A stretch of DNA of 64,000 nucleotides from Chungangia koreensis (GCF_042651785.1 NZ_JBHSEC010000007.1:1-64000), one strand, 5' to 3'; shown: positions 7,614 to 17,286, counted from the first letter of the stretch. Notes: a model not told the origin generated them from the letters alone. Numbers and translations: made by a program.

Positions 7614-9819
7614 GCCAAGTCCGGAACAGATCAAAGAGCAGAAACTATATACGCAAATGGGTATGTCGGATGAAGAATTCGGAATGGTCGAGAAGATCTT
7701 AGGACGTTTGCCGAACTACACAGAAACAGGTTTGTTCTCTGTCATGTGGTCGGAGCACTGTTCCTATAAGAATTCAAAGCCGGTTCTTCGCAAGTTCCCG
7801 ACGAAGGGGCCACAAGTTCTTCAAGGACCCGGAGAAGGTGCGGGAATCGTTGATATCGGTGATGGGCAGGCAGTTGTATTTAAAATGGAATCCCATAACC
7901 ATCCTTCCGCTATTGAGCCTTACCAAGGGGCAGCTACAGGTGTAGGCGGGATCATCCGTGATGTGTTCTCTATGGGAGCTCGTCCAATTGCGATGTTGAA
8001 CTCACTACGTTTCGGCGAGTTGGAAACTCCGCGTGTGAAGTATTTATTCGAAGAAGTAGTAGCAGGGATTGCAGGTTACGGTAACTGCATCGGAATCCCG
8101 ACGGTCGGCGGTGAAGTACAATTCGACCCTTGTTATGAAGGAAATCCGCTCGTCAATGCAATGTGTGTCGGGTTAATCAACCATGAGGACATCCAAAAAG
8201 GGATTGCTTCTGGTGTAGGAAATACTGTCATGTATGTTGGTGCGAAAACTGGACGCGATGGTATTCACGGTGCGACATTCGCATCGGAAGAATTGACGGA
8301 AGCTTCTGAAGAAAAGCGTCCTGCCGTTCAAGTCGGCGACCCGTTCATGGAGAAGCTTCTTTTGGAAGCATGTCTGGAACTCGTTAAATCCGATGCACTT
8401 GTCGGTATTCAGGACATGGGAGCGGCAGGTCTCACTTCATCATCCGCAGAGATGGCGTCCAAAGCAGGTTTCGGAATCGAAATGAACCTCGACTTTGTAC
8501 CGCAACGTGAAACGAATATGACTGCTTACGAGATGATGCTTTCTGAATCCCAAGAGCGTATGCTTGTGGTCGTTAAAAAAGGCCGCGAGCAAGAAGTGAT
8601 CGAGCTTTTTGAAAAGTACGATTTGGATGCAGTAGCGGTTGGAGTCGTAACAGAAGATAAAATGCTTCGACTTGTTCACAAAGGAGAAGTAGTTGCAGAG
8701 GTTCCGGCTGATGCACTTGCAGAAGATGCACCTGTTTATTATAAGCCTTCAAAAGTTCCGACGTACTATGAAGAATTCCAAACGATGGCGAATGTTGAGC
8801 CGAATGTGGATGACTATAAAGAGACTTTACTGAATTTATTGAAACAGCCGACGATTGCTTCGAAAGAATGGGTGTATGATCAATACGATCACCAAGTACG
8901 GACGAATACAGTGGTGGCTCCCGGTTCGGATGCAGCCGTGCTTCGTGTCCGCGGCACGAAAAAAGGACTTGCGATGACGACGGACTGTAACTCCCGATAC
9001 ATTTACCTCGACCCGGAAACTGGAGGAAAGATTGCTGTTGCAGAAGCTGCGCGGAATATTGTCTGCTCGGGTGCGAAACCACTAGCCATTACAGATTGCC
9101 TGAACTTCGGTAATCCGGAGAGACCAGAAATCTTCTGGCAGATTGAGAAGTCCGCTGACGGAATTTCTGCTGCTTGTACGGCTCTAAATTCTCCGGTAAT
9201 CGGAGGGAATGTTTCGCTATATAACGAACGGAGCGGTATGGCCGTGTATCCGACACCTACAATCGGTATGGTCGGCTTAGTTGAAGATCTATCACATGTA
9301 ACGACCCAACAGTTTAAACACGCTGGCGATTTCATTTACCTGATAGGTGAAACGAAAACGGAATTCGGCGGAAGTGAGCTTCAAAAGATGACGGAAGGGC
9401 GGATTTTCGGGAAAGCACCGGAAATTGACCTCGACATCGAAGCGGCTCGTCAAGAATCACTATTAGCGGCTATTACAAACGGACTCGTCCAATCTGCACA
9501 CGACTTGGCTGAAGGCGGTTTAGCGGTGGCGTTGGCAGAAAAGACGTTCAGCGCTGAAGGATTAGGAGCTGAAGTGACTGTATTAGGTTCACCTGTTTCA
9601 TCCCTTTTCAGTGAAACGCAATCCCGTTTCTTAGTTTCTGTTCAACCGGAACACGCAGAAGCTTTTGAAGCAATAGTAAAAGATGCTGTGAAAATTGGAA
9701 CTGTGACAAATGACAACAACATCACGATTTTCGGAGAACAGAACTCCGTATTGCTGAACGGTTCCGTTGAAGAGTTCCGTTCCGCTTGGAAAGGGGCGAT
9801 CCCATGCTTGCTGAAGTAA
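7597..9819 (+). CDS. purL: FGAM synthase subunit PurL (small type)
   Basis: A 740-residue ATP-dependent synthase turning FGAR plus ammonia into FGAM. SEHCSYKNSKP near the N-terminus, KMESHNHPSAIEPYQGAATG and the paired AIRS-type domains are visible. The ATG at 7597 follows GGAGGGA at a proper distance and gives the usual N-terminus; a further upstream in-frame start at 7546 would lie in purQ and has no ribosome site. It works with PurS and PurQ encoded just upstream. Confidence 0.96.
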   Translation: MSVMLEPSPEQIKEQKLYTQMGMSDEEFGMVEKILGRLPNYTETGLFSVMWSEHCSYKNSKPVLRKFPTKGPQVLQGPGEGAGIVDIGDGQAVVFKMESHNHPSAIEPYQGAATGVGGIIRDVFSMGARPIAMLNSLRFGELETPRVKYLFEEVVAGIAGYGNCIGIPTVGGEVQFDPCYEGNPLVNAMCVGLINHEDIQKGIASGVGNTVMYVGAKTGRDGIHGATFASEELTEASEEKRPAVQVGDPFMEKLLLEACLELVKSDALVGIQDMGAAGLTSSSAEMASKAGFGIEMNLDFVPQRETNMTAYEMMLSESQERMLVVVKKGREQEVIELFEKYDLDAVAVGVVTEDKMLRLVHKGEVVAEVPADALAEDAPVYYKPSKVPTYYEEFQTMANVEPNVDDYKETLLNLLKQPTIASKEWVYDQYDHQVRTNTVVAPGSDAAVLRVRGTKKGLAMTTDCNSRYIYLDPETGGKIAVAEAARNIVCSGAKPLAITDCLNFGNPERPEIFWQIEKSADGISAACTALNSPVIGGNVSLYNERSGMAVYPTPTIGMVGLVEDLSHVTTQQFKHAGDFIYLIGETKTEFGGSELQKMTEGRIFGKAPEIDLDIEAARQESLLAAITNGLVQSAHDLAEGGLAVALAEKTFSAEGLGAEVTVLGSPVSSLFSETQSRFLVSVQPEHAEAFEAIVKDAVKIGTVTNDNNITIFGEQNSVLLNGSVEEFRSAWKGAIPCLLK

Positions 9820-11225
9820 AAGGACTAAATGAAGAATGTGGCGTGTTCGGTATTTGGGGACATGAAAATCCTGCACAAATTACCTATTACGGACTTCATG
9901 CTTTGCAGCATAGAGGGCAAGAAGGGGCAGGAATCATCACAACAGATGGACGTAACTTGAATGGCATTAAAGGCGAAGGCTTAGTGAATGAAGTTTTCGA
10001 TGAAAACAAATTGAAGAGCTTGAAGGGGAAAGCTGCCATCGGTCATGTACGCTATGCAACAGCTGGGGGCGGAGGAGTGGAGAATGTCCAGCCCCTTCTG
10101 TTCCGTTCAACAACGGGAAGCCTGGCGGTTGCTCATAACGGCAATATCGTCAACGCCAATCATTTGAAGCATCATTTAGAGCGGAAGGGAAGCATCTTTC
10201 AGACGACTTCCGACACAGAGGTATTGGCGCATTTAATGAAACAAAGCGGGAATGGCCCGATGAAGGAACGTGCGAAAAGTGCTCTCTCTATTTTAAAGGG
10301 AGCATTCGCTTACTTGGTCCTTACTGAAGATGCGCTATTCGTAGCACTTGACCCAAATGGGCTGCGTCCACTATCAATCGGCCAGTTAGGCGATGCTTGG
10401 GTTGTTGCTTCTGAAACTTGTGCATTCGACATTATTGGAGCGGAATTTGTCCGTTCGGTTGAGCCGGGTGAGTTTCTGATCATCAACGACAAAGGAATCC
10501 AAACTGACCGTTATACACCGAAAGCGGAGCGGGCAATCTGTGCTCTTGAATATGTTTATTTTTCCCGACCGGATTCAGACATTGACGGGATTAACATCCA
10601 TAGTGCTCGGAAGCGTCTCGGTAAGCAGTTGGCAAAAGAAGTTATTGTTGAGGCTGATGTCGTAACTGGCGTACCAGACTCCAGTATTTCCGCTGCCATC
10701 GGATTCTCTGAAGAGAGCGGCATTCCATACGAATTAGGGTTGATTAAAAACCGTTATGTTGGCCGTACATTTATCCAGCCGACACAGGAACTCCGTGAAC
10801 GTGGTGTCAAGATGAAGCTTTCTCCTGTCCGTTCAGTTGTGAATGGCAAACGAGTTGTCATGGTCGATGATTCAATCGTCAGAGGAACAACTTCAAGACG
10901 AATCGTAACGATGCTGAAGGAAGCAGGAGCAAAAGAAGTGCATGTTGTCATCAGCTCACCACCGATGAAAAATCCTTGCTTCTATGGAATTGACGTTAGC
11001 ACTGACTCTGAACTGATCGCTTCAGGGAATGAAATTGAAGAGATTCGCCAATTGATCGGTGCAGACTCCTTAACCTTCTTGTCAGAAGAGGGAATGAAAA
11101 ATGCCATCGGTCGTCCGGATGATAATGAAACACGCGGCCTTTGCATGGCTTGCTTTACTGGAAACTATCCAACAGAGATCTACCCGGATACAGTTATGCC
11201 TCATGAAAAAGAGCTTGTTCATTAG
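9804..11225 (+). CDS. purF: Amidophosphoribosyltransferase
   Basis: A 473-residue first enzyme of the pathway: PRPP plus glutamine to phosphoribosylamine. Starting at the ATG at 9804, the protein begins MLAEVKGLNEEC, matching the 11-residue propeptide of B. subtilis PurF, which is removed to expose Cys12 as the N-terminal nucleophile. The PRPP loop VVMVDDSIVRGTTSR lies near residues 351-365. C-terminal cysteines (GLCMACFTG) are consistent with the [4Fe-4S] cluster of Bacillus-type PurF. The 5' end overlaps purL by 16 bp. Feedback inhibition by nucleotides is known for the family. Confidence 0.97.
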   Translation: MLAEVKGLNEECGVFGIWGHENPAQITYYGLHALQHRGQEGAGIITTDGRNLNGIKGEGLVNEVFDENKLKSLKGKAAIGHVRYATAGGGGVENVQPLLFRSTTGSLAVAHNGNIVNANHLKHHLERKGSIFQTTSDTEVLAHLMKQSGNGPMKERAKSALSILKGAFAYLVLTEDALFVALDPNGLRPLSIGQLGDAWVVASETCAFDIIGAEFVRSVEPGEFLIINDKGIQTDRYTPKAERAICALEYVYFSRPDSDIDGINIHSARKRLGKQLAKEVIVEADVVTGVPDSSISAAIGFSEESGIPYELGLIKNRYVGRTFIQPTQELRERGVKMKLSPVRSVVNGKRVVMVDDSIVRGTTSRRIVTMLKEAGAKEVHVVISSPPMKNPCFYGIDVSTDSELIASGNEIEEIRQLIGADSLTFLSEEGMKNAIGRPDDNETRGLCMACFTGNYPTEIYPDTVMPHEKELVH

Positions 11226-11236
11226 GAGGGCGAAAT

Positions 11237-12304
11237 ATGTCAAAAGCATATGAAAAAGCAGGAGTTAATATTGAAGCAGGCTATGAAGCTGTCCGACGAA
11301 TGAAGTCACATGTTGAACGGACAGCGCGAAAAGGGGCAATCGGTGCTCTTGGTGGTTTCGGAGGCATGTTTGACTTGTCTCAGCTCGGTTTGAAGGAACC
11401 GGTGTTGATTTCCGGAACGGATGGGGTCGGTACGAAACTGAAGTTGGCTTTCGCGGCTGACCAGCATGATTCAATCGGCGTCGACTGTGTCGCCATGTGT
11501 GTGAATGACATCGTCGCCCAAGGAGCAGAACCTCTTTTCTTCTTAGATTATATTGCGGTCGGAAAGGCAGAGCCTGCCAAGATTGAACAGATTATTAAAG
11601 GAATCGCAGATGGCTGTGTTCAGGCGGGAGCTGCACTAATCGGCGGAGAGACTGCTGAAATGCCAGGTCTATATGAGGAAGATGAATATGATTTGGCTGG
11701 TTTCGCTGTCGGTGCAGCTGAAAAGTCGAAGGTTGTGACTGGAGAAAAAGTTCAAGAAGGCGATGTCCTGATCGGTCTTTCATCCAGCGGCATTCACTCT
11801 AACGGCTATTCTTTGGTCCGGAAGATTGTATTTGAAGAAGAGCAATATGAAATGGATCAACTCGTTGCAGGTTACGAAGAGTTAGGGAAAATCGGCAAAG
11901 CCCTTTTGACTCCTACGAAAATTTACGTAAAACCTGTACTGGCAGTTCACCGAGAAGTGGACATCCATGGGATGGCGCACGTAACGGGCGGCGGATTTGA
12001 AGAGAATCTGCCACGTATGCTGCCGGAAGGACTCGGTGTTGAAGTGAAAATCGGATCCTGGCCGGTACCAACTGTATTTGCAATGTTGAAGGATAAAGGC
12101 AATCTCTCAGATTCGGATTTGTATAATGTCTTCAATATGGGAATCGGTTTCGTGATGGCATTGCCGGAATCGCACGCGCGCAGAGCCATTGAAATTGCAG
12201 CAGAGAACGGTGAGGATGCGTTTGTAATTGGCCGTGTTGTCAGTGGATCCGGTGTAGTTTATAACGGTCTGCATGACGGGAGTTTACGCAATGGAGAGAA
12301 CTAA
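11237..12304 (+). CDS. purM: AIR synthetase
   Basis: A 355-residue phosphoribosylformylglycinamidine cyclo-ligase that closes the imidazole ring (FGAM to AIR) with ATP. It has the AIRS fold with GTDGVGTKLKLA near residues 60-71 and GGETAEMPGLY near 136-146, both nucleotide- or substrate-binding signatures. An AGGAGG site precedes the ATG. The stop lies inside purN. Length is close to the B. subtilis enzyme. Confidence 0.97.
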   Translation: MSKAYEKAGVNIEAGYEAVRRMKSHVERTARKGAIGALGGFGGMFDLSQLGLKEPVLISGTDGVGTKLKLAFAADQHDSIGVDCVAMCVNDIVAQGAEPLFFLDYIAVGKAEPAKIEQIIKGIADGCVQAGAALIGGETAEMPGLYEEDEYDLAGFAVGAAEKSKVVTGEKVQEGDVLIGLSSSGIHSNGYSLVRKIVFEEEQYEMDQLVAGYEELGKIGKALLTPTKIYVKPVLAVHREVDIHGMAHVTGGGFEENLPRMLPEGLGVEVKIGSWPVPTVFAMLKDKGNLSDSDLYNVFNMGIGFVMALPESHARRAIEIAAENGEDAFVIGRVVSGSGVVYNGLHDGSLRNGEN

Positions 12305-12875
12305 CATTGCGGTATTCGCTTCGGAGAGCGGGAGTAATTTCCAAGCGCTCCATGAAGCGATCCAGTGTGGAGAACTGAATGCCCGAATCGCATTAGTTGT
12401 GACAGACAAACCTCATGCATTCGTCGTCCAACGGGCAGATAAGGCGGGGATTCCGGTCTTGGCAATAAGTCCAAAGGATTACCCTACAAAAGCGGAATAC
12501 GAAGCCTTCATCACAACAGAACTGAAACGTCATGAGGTCGAATGGATTGTACTTGCTGGATATATGCGTCTAATTGGCCCGACTCTGCTGTCGGAATTCA
12601 AAGGTCAAATCCTCAATATCCATCCATCGCTGCTTCCCGCGTTTCCTGGTAAAGACGCAATTGGTCAAGCACTTTCCCACGGAGTCAAAGTGACTGGTGT
12701 AACGGTACACTATGTCGATGAAGGGATGGACACCGGCCCGATCATTGCACAACAGGCGGTTGAAGTGATTGAAGGGGACCGGGAATTGACTGAAAAAGCG
12801 ATACATGAGGCAGAACATACATTATATAAAAATACATTGAACAAGTTATTCAGTAAAAGCTTAGCGAAACGATAA
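12291..12875 (+). CDS. purN: GAR transformylase
   Basis: A 194-residue N10-formyltetrahydrofolate-dependent enzyme formylating GAR. Catalytic Asn, His and Asp are in NIHPSLLPAFPG and in the following VDEGMDTGPII segment. The ATG at 12291 is chosen (MERTNIAVFAS); an in-frame start at 12273 would add six residues. One oddity: the phosphate-binding loop reads ASESGSN where the family usually has ASG-x-GSN, so a Glu replaces a Gly. The rest is intact, so activity is likely retained. Confidence 0.95.
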   Translation: MERTNIAVFASESGSNFQALHEAIQCGELNARIALVVTDKPHAFVVQRADKAGIPVLAISPKDYPTKAEYEAFITTELKRHEVEWIVLAGYMRLIGPTLLSEFKGQILNIHPSLLPAFPGKDAIGQALSHGVKVTGVTVHYVDEGMDTGPIIAQQAVEVIEGDRELTEKAIHEAEHTLYKNTLNKLFSKSLAKR

Positions 12876-12883
12876 CAAGCAGG

Positions 12884-12921
12884 GCGACAACTGTCGGATT
12901 GCCTTCCGGACAACCTGTCGC
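12884..12921 (+). other. purN-purH intercistronic hairpin
   Basis: GCGACA (12884-12889) pairs with TGTCGC (12916-12921), and TGTC-GG pairs with CCGGACA inside it. No T run follows, so it is not an intrinsic terminator. It lies in the largest gap of the operon (72 nt), and could affect mRNA processing or stability between purN and purH. Confidence 0.6.
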
Positions 12922-12947
12922 TCTCTGCATTTTAAGGAGGAATTGAA

Positions 12948-14483
12948 GTGGCAAAACGTGCGCTCATCAGTGTTTCAGATAAAACAGGCATAGCGGAATT
13001 TGCAACAGCGTTGAAAGAGTTAGGATATGAAATCCTTTCAACCGGAGGAACAAAGAAGCGCCTGATGGATAATGGAATTGAGATCACTCCGGTCGATCAA
13101 GTGACGAACTTCCCGGAAATCTTGGGTGGACGTGTGAAAACATTGAATCCGATGATCCACGGAGGGCTTTTAGCAAAACATGACGATCCTGAACACGTTG
13201 AGCAAATGGAGGAGCACGGAATACAGCCGATCGACATCGTCTGCGTAAACTTGTATCCATTCCGGGAAACCATCTCGAAGCCTGACGTAACAGTGGAAGA
13301 TGCAATTGAAAACATCGATATCGGCGGTCCTGCCATGTTGCGCGCTTCTGCCAAAAACCATGCGTACGTTACCGTTCTTGTGGATGCTTCGGACTATGAA
13401 GGTGTTTTGACAGAGCTTCGAAACGAAGGGAAAACGACTTTGGAAACTCGCCGACGTCTTGCAGCAAAAGTATACCGCCACACAGCTTCTTATGATGCAT
13501 TGATTTCCGGTTACTTGACTGACTTGGCTGGTGATGAGTTCCCTGAGACGATGACGTTGACGTATGAATTGAAACAGCCGCTTCGATATGGTGAAAATCC
13601 TCATCAAAAGGCTGCCTTCTATCGACGTCCTTTAGGCTCTGATTTCTCGATTGCCAACGCGGAACAATTACATGGCAAAGAGCTTTCCTATAATAATATT
13701 CAAGATGCAAATGCGGCTATCCAGATTGTAAAGGAATTCAATGGTCCGGCAGCTGTTGCTGTGAAGCATATGAATCCATGTGGAGTAGGAACTGGTTCAT
13801 CCATTGCTGAAGCGTTCGATAAAGCATATGAAGCAGATCCGACTTCCATCTTCGGCGGTATTGTGGCATTGAATCGGGAAGTCGACCTTGCAACAGCGGA
13901 AAAACTTTCAGGGATTTTCCTTGAAATTATCATTGCTCCTTCATTCTCACAAGAAGCGATTGAAGCGTTGACTGTGAAGAAGAATATCCGCTTACTAACA
14001 CTTCCGTTTGAACAGAACAAGAAGGACAAATGGAACACAGTTTCTGTAGAAGGGGGTCTACTCCTGCAAGAACCTGACACTTACGGAATGAAAGAAGCTG
14101 AACTCAAAGTCGTAACAGATCGTGAACCTACCGAACAGGAATGGGAAGCGTTAAAACTTGGATGGGCTGTAGTGAAACATGTAAAATCCAATGCGATTGT
14201 CCTCACGGATACACAGATGACAATCGGAGTAGGAGCGGGACAAATGAATCGTGTGGGTTCCGCAAAAATTGCAATTGAACAAGCAGGTGAGCGTGCAAAA
14301 GGTGCTGCTATGGCATCAGATGCATTCTTCCCGATGGACGACACAGTTGAAGCTGCAGCACAAGCAGGAATTACAGCCATCATCCAACCAGGCGGATCGA
14401 AGAAGGATGAAGACTCAATCCGCAAAGCGAATGAGTACGGAATTGCCATGGTATTTACGGGAATCCGCCATTTTAAACATTAA
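12948..14483 (+). CDS. purH: Bifunctional AICAR transformylase / IMP cyclohydrolase
   Basis: A 511-residue two-domain enzyme carrying out the last two steps to IMP. The N-terminal about 195 residues are the MGS-like cyclohydrolase (ALISVSDKTGI, STGGTKK). The C-terminal part is the transformylase with KHMNPCGVG near residues 267-275, whose Lys-His pair is catalytic. The start is GTG at 12948 after AAGGAGG. Full length for the family. Confidence 0.97.
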   Translation: MAKRALISVSDKTGIAEFATALKELGYEILSTGGTKKRLMDNGIEITPVDQVTNFPEILGGRVKTLNPMIHGGLLAKHDDPEHVEQMEEHGIQPIDIVCVNLYPFRETISKPDVTVEDAIENIDIGGPAMLRASAKNHAYVTVLVDASDYEGVLTELRNEGKTTLETRRRLAAKVYRHTASYDALISGYLTDLAGDEFPETMTLTYELKQPLRYGENPHQKAAFYRRPLGSDFSIANAEQLHGKELSYNNIQDANAAIQIVKEFNGPAAVAVKHMNPCGVGTGSSIAEAFDKAYEADPTSIFGGIVALNREVDLATAEKLSGIFLEIIIAPSFSQEAIEALTVKKNIRLLTLPFEQNKKDKWNTVSVEGGLLLQEPDTYGMKEAELKVVTDREPTEQEWEALKLGWAVVKHVKSNAIVLTDTQMTIGVGAGQMNRVGSAKIAIEQAGERAKGAAMASDAFFPMDDTVEAAAQAGITAIIQPGGSKKDEDSIRKANEYGIAMVFTGIRHFKH

Positions 14484-14497
14484 GAGGAGGAAATTCC

Positions 14498-15757
14498 ATG
14501 AAGGTTCTCGTGATCGGAAGCGGCGGCAGAGAGCATGCTATTGCACGGCAGTTCAAGAATTCGCCATCTGTAGAGGAAGTTTACGTGGCACCAGGAAATG
14601 ACGGAATGAAGGCAGACGCTGAGTGTGTCGCACTCGACGTAATGGATTTTTCCGGATTGGCTCAGTTTGCTAAGGAATATGAAATAGATCTCACATTCGT
14701 TGGGCCAGAGCAACCGCTTGCGGCTGGAATTGTTGATTTCTTTCAATTGCGCGGCCTTCGGATTTTCGGACCGACAAAAGAAGCTGCCCAGATTGAAGGC
14801 AGCAAGTCTTATGCGAAAGCCCTTATGAAGAAATATGGAATACCGACTGCAGCGTACGAAACGTTTACGGATGCCGTTAAAGCGAAAGCATATGTCAAGA
14901 AAATGGGGGCGCCAATCGTCGTTAAAGCTGACGGTCTCGCTGCGGGCAAAGGTGTCGTCGTTGCCATGACAGTAGAGGAAGCAGTTCATGCGATTGACGA
15001 GATGATTGGCAACCAGAGGTTCGGCGAGTCCTCTTCTCGGGTGGTAGTCGAGGAATTCCTTGAGGGTGAAGAGTTTTCATATATGTCTATCGTTCATGAC
15101 GGACAGATTTACCCGATGGTAATCGCGCAAGACCATAAACGAGCCTATGATGGGGACAAAGGTCCAAACACAGGCGGTATGGGGGCTTACTCTCCGGTGC
15201 CTCAAATACCGGATGAAGTAATTGCGACAGCTTATGAAACCATTATCATGCCTACCGTAGAAGCTATGGCGAAGGAAGGCGCTTCATTCTCCGGCATTCT
15301 ATATGCTGGGCTGATCCTCACTAAAGAAGGTCCCAAAGTCATTGAATTCAATGCGCGCTTCGGTGATCCGGAAACACAGGTGGTCCTGCCCCGGATGAAA
15401 TCAGACTTCGGAGCATTCATGACAGCGCTACTTGATGGTAAGCCATATGAGTTGGAGTGGTCTGACGAAGCGGTGTTAGGCGTTGTCGTTGCTGCTAAGG
15501 GCTATCCTGGTGATGTAGTGAAAGGCTCGATTCTCCCTGATTTGACAGGAATAGAATCGAAAGGTCTGGGTGTTATACACGCTGGAACGAAGGAAGTGGA
15601 AGGTCACTTTACGGGTAATGGCGGTCGTGTCATTCTCGTATCCGCTTCGGCCGACACATTGAAGGAAGCCCAAGTAAAGGTTTACGAAGGATTGAATTCT
15701 TTCGAGTGGAAAGGATTTTTCTATCGGAACGACATCGGTTGGCGGACTTTAGAGTAA
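14498..15757 (+). CDS. purD: GAR synthetase
   Basis: A 419-residue ATP-grasp ligase joining phosphoribosylamine and glycine. Visible motifs: GSGGREHAIA at the N-terminus (nucleotide fold), KADGLAAGKGVVVA near residues 145-158 in the ATP-grasp domain, and FNARFGDPETQ near 285-295. It is the last gene of the pur operon; a short copy of a 21-nt array and a terminator follow. AGAGGAGG precedes the ATG. Confidence 0.97.
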   Translation: MKVLVIGSGGREHAIARQFKNSPSVEEVYVAPGNDGMKADAECVALDVMDFSGLAQFAKEYEIDLTFVGPEQPLAAGIVDFFQLRGLRIFGPTKEAAQIEGSKSYAKALMKKYGIPTAAYETFTDAVKAKAYVKKMGAPIVVKADGLAAGKGVVVAMTVEEAVHAIDEMIGNQRFGESSSRVVVEEFLEGEEFSYMSIVHDGQIYPMVIAQDHKRAYDGDKGPNTGGMGAYSPVPQIPDEVIATAYETIIMPTVEAMAKEGASFSGILYAGLILTKEGPKVIEFNARFGDPETQVVLPRMKSDFGAFMTALLDGKPYELEWSDEAVLGVVVAAKGYPGDVVKGSILPDLTGIESKGLGVIHAGTKEVEGHFTGNGGRVILVSASADTLKEAQVKVYEGLNSFEWKGFFYRNDIGWRTLE

Positions 15758-15792
15758 ATCAACGATTATTGATGACATATCAACGATTCCCC
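15756..15792 (+). repeat. Two-copy 21-nt array D, word ATCAACGATT
   Basis: ATCAACGATT starts at 15758 and again at 15779, exactly 21 nt apart, between the purD stop and its terminator. The reverse complement, AATCGTTGAT, is the word of the six-copy array C at 49501-49616. So the same family occurs 34 kb away in the opposite orientation. Confidence 0.75.
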
Positions 15793-15793
15793 A

Positions 15794-15827
15794 AAAACCA
15801 GTTAGGTTCAACCATCTAACTGGTTTT
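15794..15827 (+). terminator. pur operon terminator (bidirectional)
   Basis: A perfect 12-bp stem, AAAACCAGTTAG with CTAACTGGTTTT, has a 10-nt loop. It has T-rich ends on both strands and can serve purD and the convergent SMR gene. Confidence 0.88.
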
Positions 15828-15839
15828 ATTAATAACTGT

Positions 15840-16214
15840 CTAATTCCCATTCTCATGAATAGAAGAAATATCCTCAGTTGGCTGTTCCGGTGCAACGGGT
15901 TTATCTGACAAATTCAGCATGACTACTCCAATCATAATTAGAGCAATCGCAATGATTTTTGTAGCATTTATCGTTTCATTGAAATAAAAGAAACCAATAA
16001 CACTGATCAGCACGATTCCTAATCCAGACCAGATCGCATAAGCCGTAGAAACCTCGATTGCTTTTAAGGACAAGGTAAGAAAACTGAAACAGAGGATATA
16101 GAAAACACCCATTAAAATACTGGGCGTCAATCTTGTAAATCCTTCTGAGAGTTTCATACTTGTAGTCCCAGCCACCTCAAAAACGATCGCGAGAAAAAGA
16201 TAGAACCAATGCAT
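15840..16214 (-). CDS. Small multidrug resistance (SMR) efflux protein
   Basis: A 124-residue four-helix membrane protein. The proton/substrate glutamate is Glu13 in the first helix (VFEVAGTTSMKLS). AYAIWSGLG and YFNETINATK are typical SMR features. A polar C-terminal tail of about 20 residues is longer than in minimal SMR proteins. It is encoded alone, not as an adjacent pair like EbrAB or YkkCD, so it may act as a homodimer exporting cationic compounds. No guanidine riboswitch was found upstream, arguing against a guanidine exporter. Whether it is a Gdx or Qac subtype cannot be settled by eye. Confidence 0.9.
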   Translation of the reverse strand: MHWFYLFLAIVFEVAGTTSMKLSEGFTRLTPSILMGVFYILCFSFLTLSLKAIEVSTAYAIWSGLGIVLISVIGFFYFNETINATKIIAIALIMIGVVMLNLSDKPVAPEQPTEDISSIHENGN

Positions 16215-16309
16215 ACGATCACCCTTCCGACATCATAATTCCCCTTTTTAGTATAAACTGAACATTTATCGAATAGGTAACGTATATATTAGCAAAGGGG
16301 AGTGAGTTT

Positions 16310-16690
16310 ATGATTCAGTTCTTAGCTATAAGGACCATTGCTATCATTTTGGGGTTAAGTTCAATGGTTGTAGCATTGTTCGTATTCGCTATTGATTTGG
16401 TGAGTTCTCTAAATAACACCGATCCTACAAATGACTATTTAATATTAGGATTAATCATTCTGATTTTCGGCAGCGGAGCGGTTACAATGGCGAGCCCATA
16501 TCTCATGTCTAAAAGGCAATTCAAGAAGTATTTTATACCTACCTGCATTCTATTAGGAAGCGCATATTTGATCGTGTTTATTAGCTCAAGAGGAGCGCTC
16601 AATTTATATTTCGAACTTTTGCTAATGGTAATGGCCATTCTCTATTACGCTTTAGCTTATTTAGGATATAAATATCCTGTCGAAGCGTAG
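16310..16690 (+). CDS. Hypothetical four-helix membrane protein
   Basis: A 126-residue protein made almost entirely of four predicted membrane helices (about residues 5-30, 40-62, 72-92 and 97-118) with short loops. AAAGGGGAG precedes the ATG. No conserved catalytic motif is visible and I do not recognise the family. It stands alone, divergent from the SMR gene. Codon use resembles its neighbours. Confidence 0.65.
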   Translation: MIQFLAIRTIAIILGLSSMVVALFVFAIDLVSSLNNTDPTNDYLILGLIILIFGSGAVTMASPYLMSKRQFKKYFIPTCILLGSAYLIVFISSRGALNLYFELLLMVMAILYYALAYLGYKYPVEA

Positions 16691-16791
16691 TATTTCCTGG
16701 GAAATAAAATAGAGATTTTCCGACAAAATCTTTCCTAATAGCTATCGCTGGAGTAAAATTAGTTCATATTTTGTTGAGGAAGTGAACCGGT

Positions 16792-17283
16792 TTGTTGTCA
16801 GTGAGAGAAGCCACCTTAGAAGATTTGCCGGAAATGCTCGCGATTTACAATGATGCCATACTGCATTTAACGGCAACATTTGACTTGGAAGAGCAATCGA
16901 TCGAGGATCGAAAAAAATGGTTTTTAGCACATGGAGGAAGGAATCCTCTTATTGTCGCAGAAATAGATGGTGTTGTTGCAGGCTATGCCAGCCTTAGCCC
17001 TTTTCGGGATAAAGAGGCGTATAAAGATACGACGGAAATCTCAATTTACATTTCAAAGGACCATCGTGGTCTTGGTATTGGGAAAAGGTTGATGGAAGAG
17101 ATCTTAAGCCAAGCTGCTGACTTGAACTATCATGTCATTATCGCAGGAATCACGACAGGAAATGAAGGAAGTGTCCATCTTCACGTAAAATATGGATTCG
17201 AATTTATCGGTCGTTTTAAAGAAGTTGGATATAAATTCGGAGAATGGCAAAGTGTGGACTTTTACCAGTTGATATTACGTTAA
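16792..17283 (+). CDS. GNAT N-acetyltransferase, phosphinothricin acetyltransferase-like
   Basis: A 163-residue acetyl-CoA-dependent transferase. It has the GNAT acetyl-CoA loop (HRGLGIGKRLM, about residues 97-107) and the PAT-subgroup features IYNDAI near the N-terminus and VKYGFEFIGRFKEVGYKFG near residues 134-152. The subgroup acylates amino groups of phosphinothricin, methionine sulfoximine or related amino acids. The start appears to be TTG at 16792 (a TTG at 16795 is also possible) after GAGGAAG. Single gene. The exact acceptor is not predictable. Confidence 0.88.
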   Translation: MLSVREATLEDLPEMLAIYNDAILHLTATFDLEEQSIEDRKKWFLAHGGRNPLIVAEIDGVVAGYASLSPFRDKEAYKDTTEISIYISKDHRGLGIGKRLMEEILSQAADLNYHVIIAGITTGNEGSVHLHVKYGFEFIGRFKEVGYKFGEWQSVDFYQLILR

Positions 17284-17286
17284 AGC

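Noticed and set aside
15840..16260. Guanidine riboswitch upstream of the SMR gene
   Set aside because: No ykkC-type conserved motifs are visible in the short leader.
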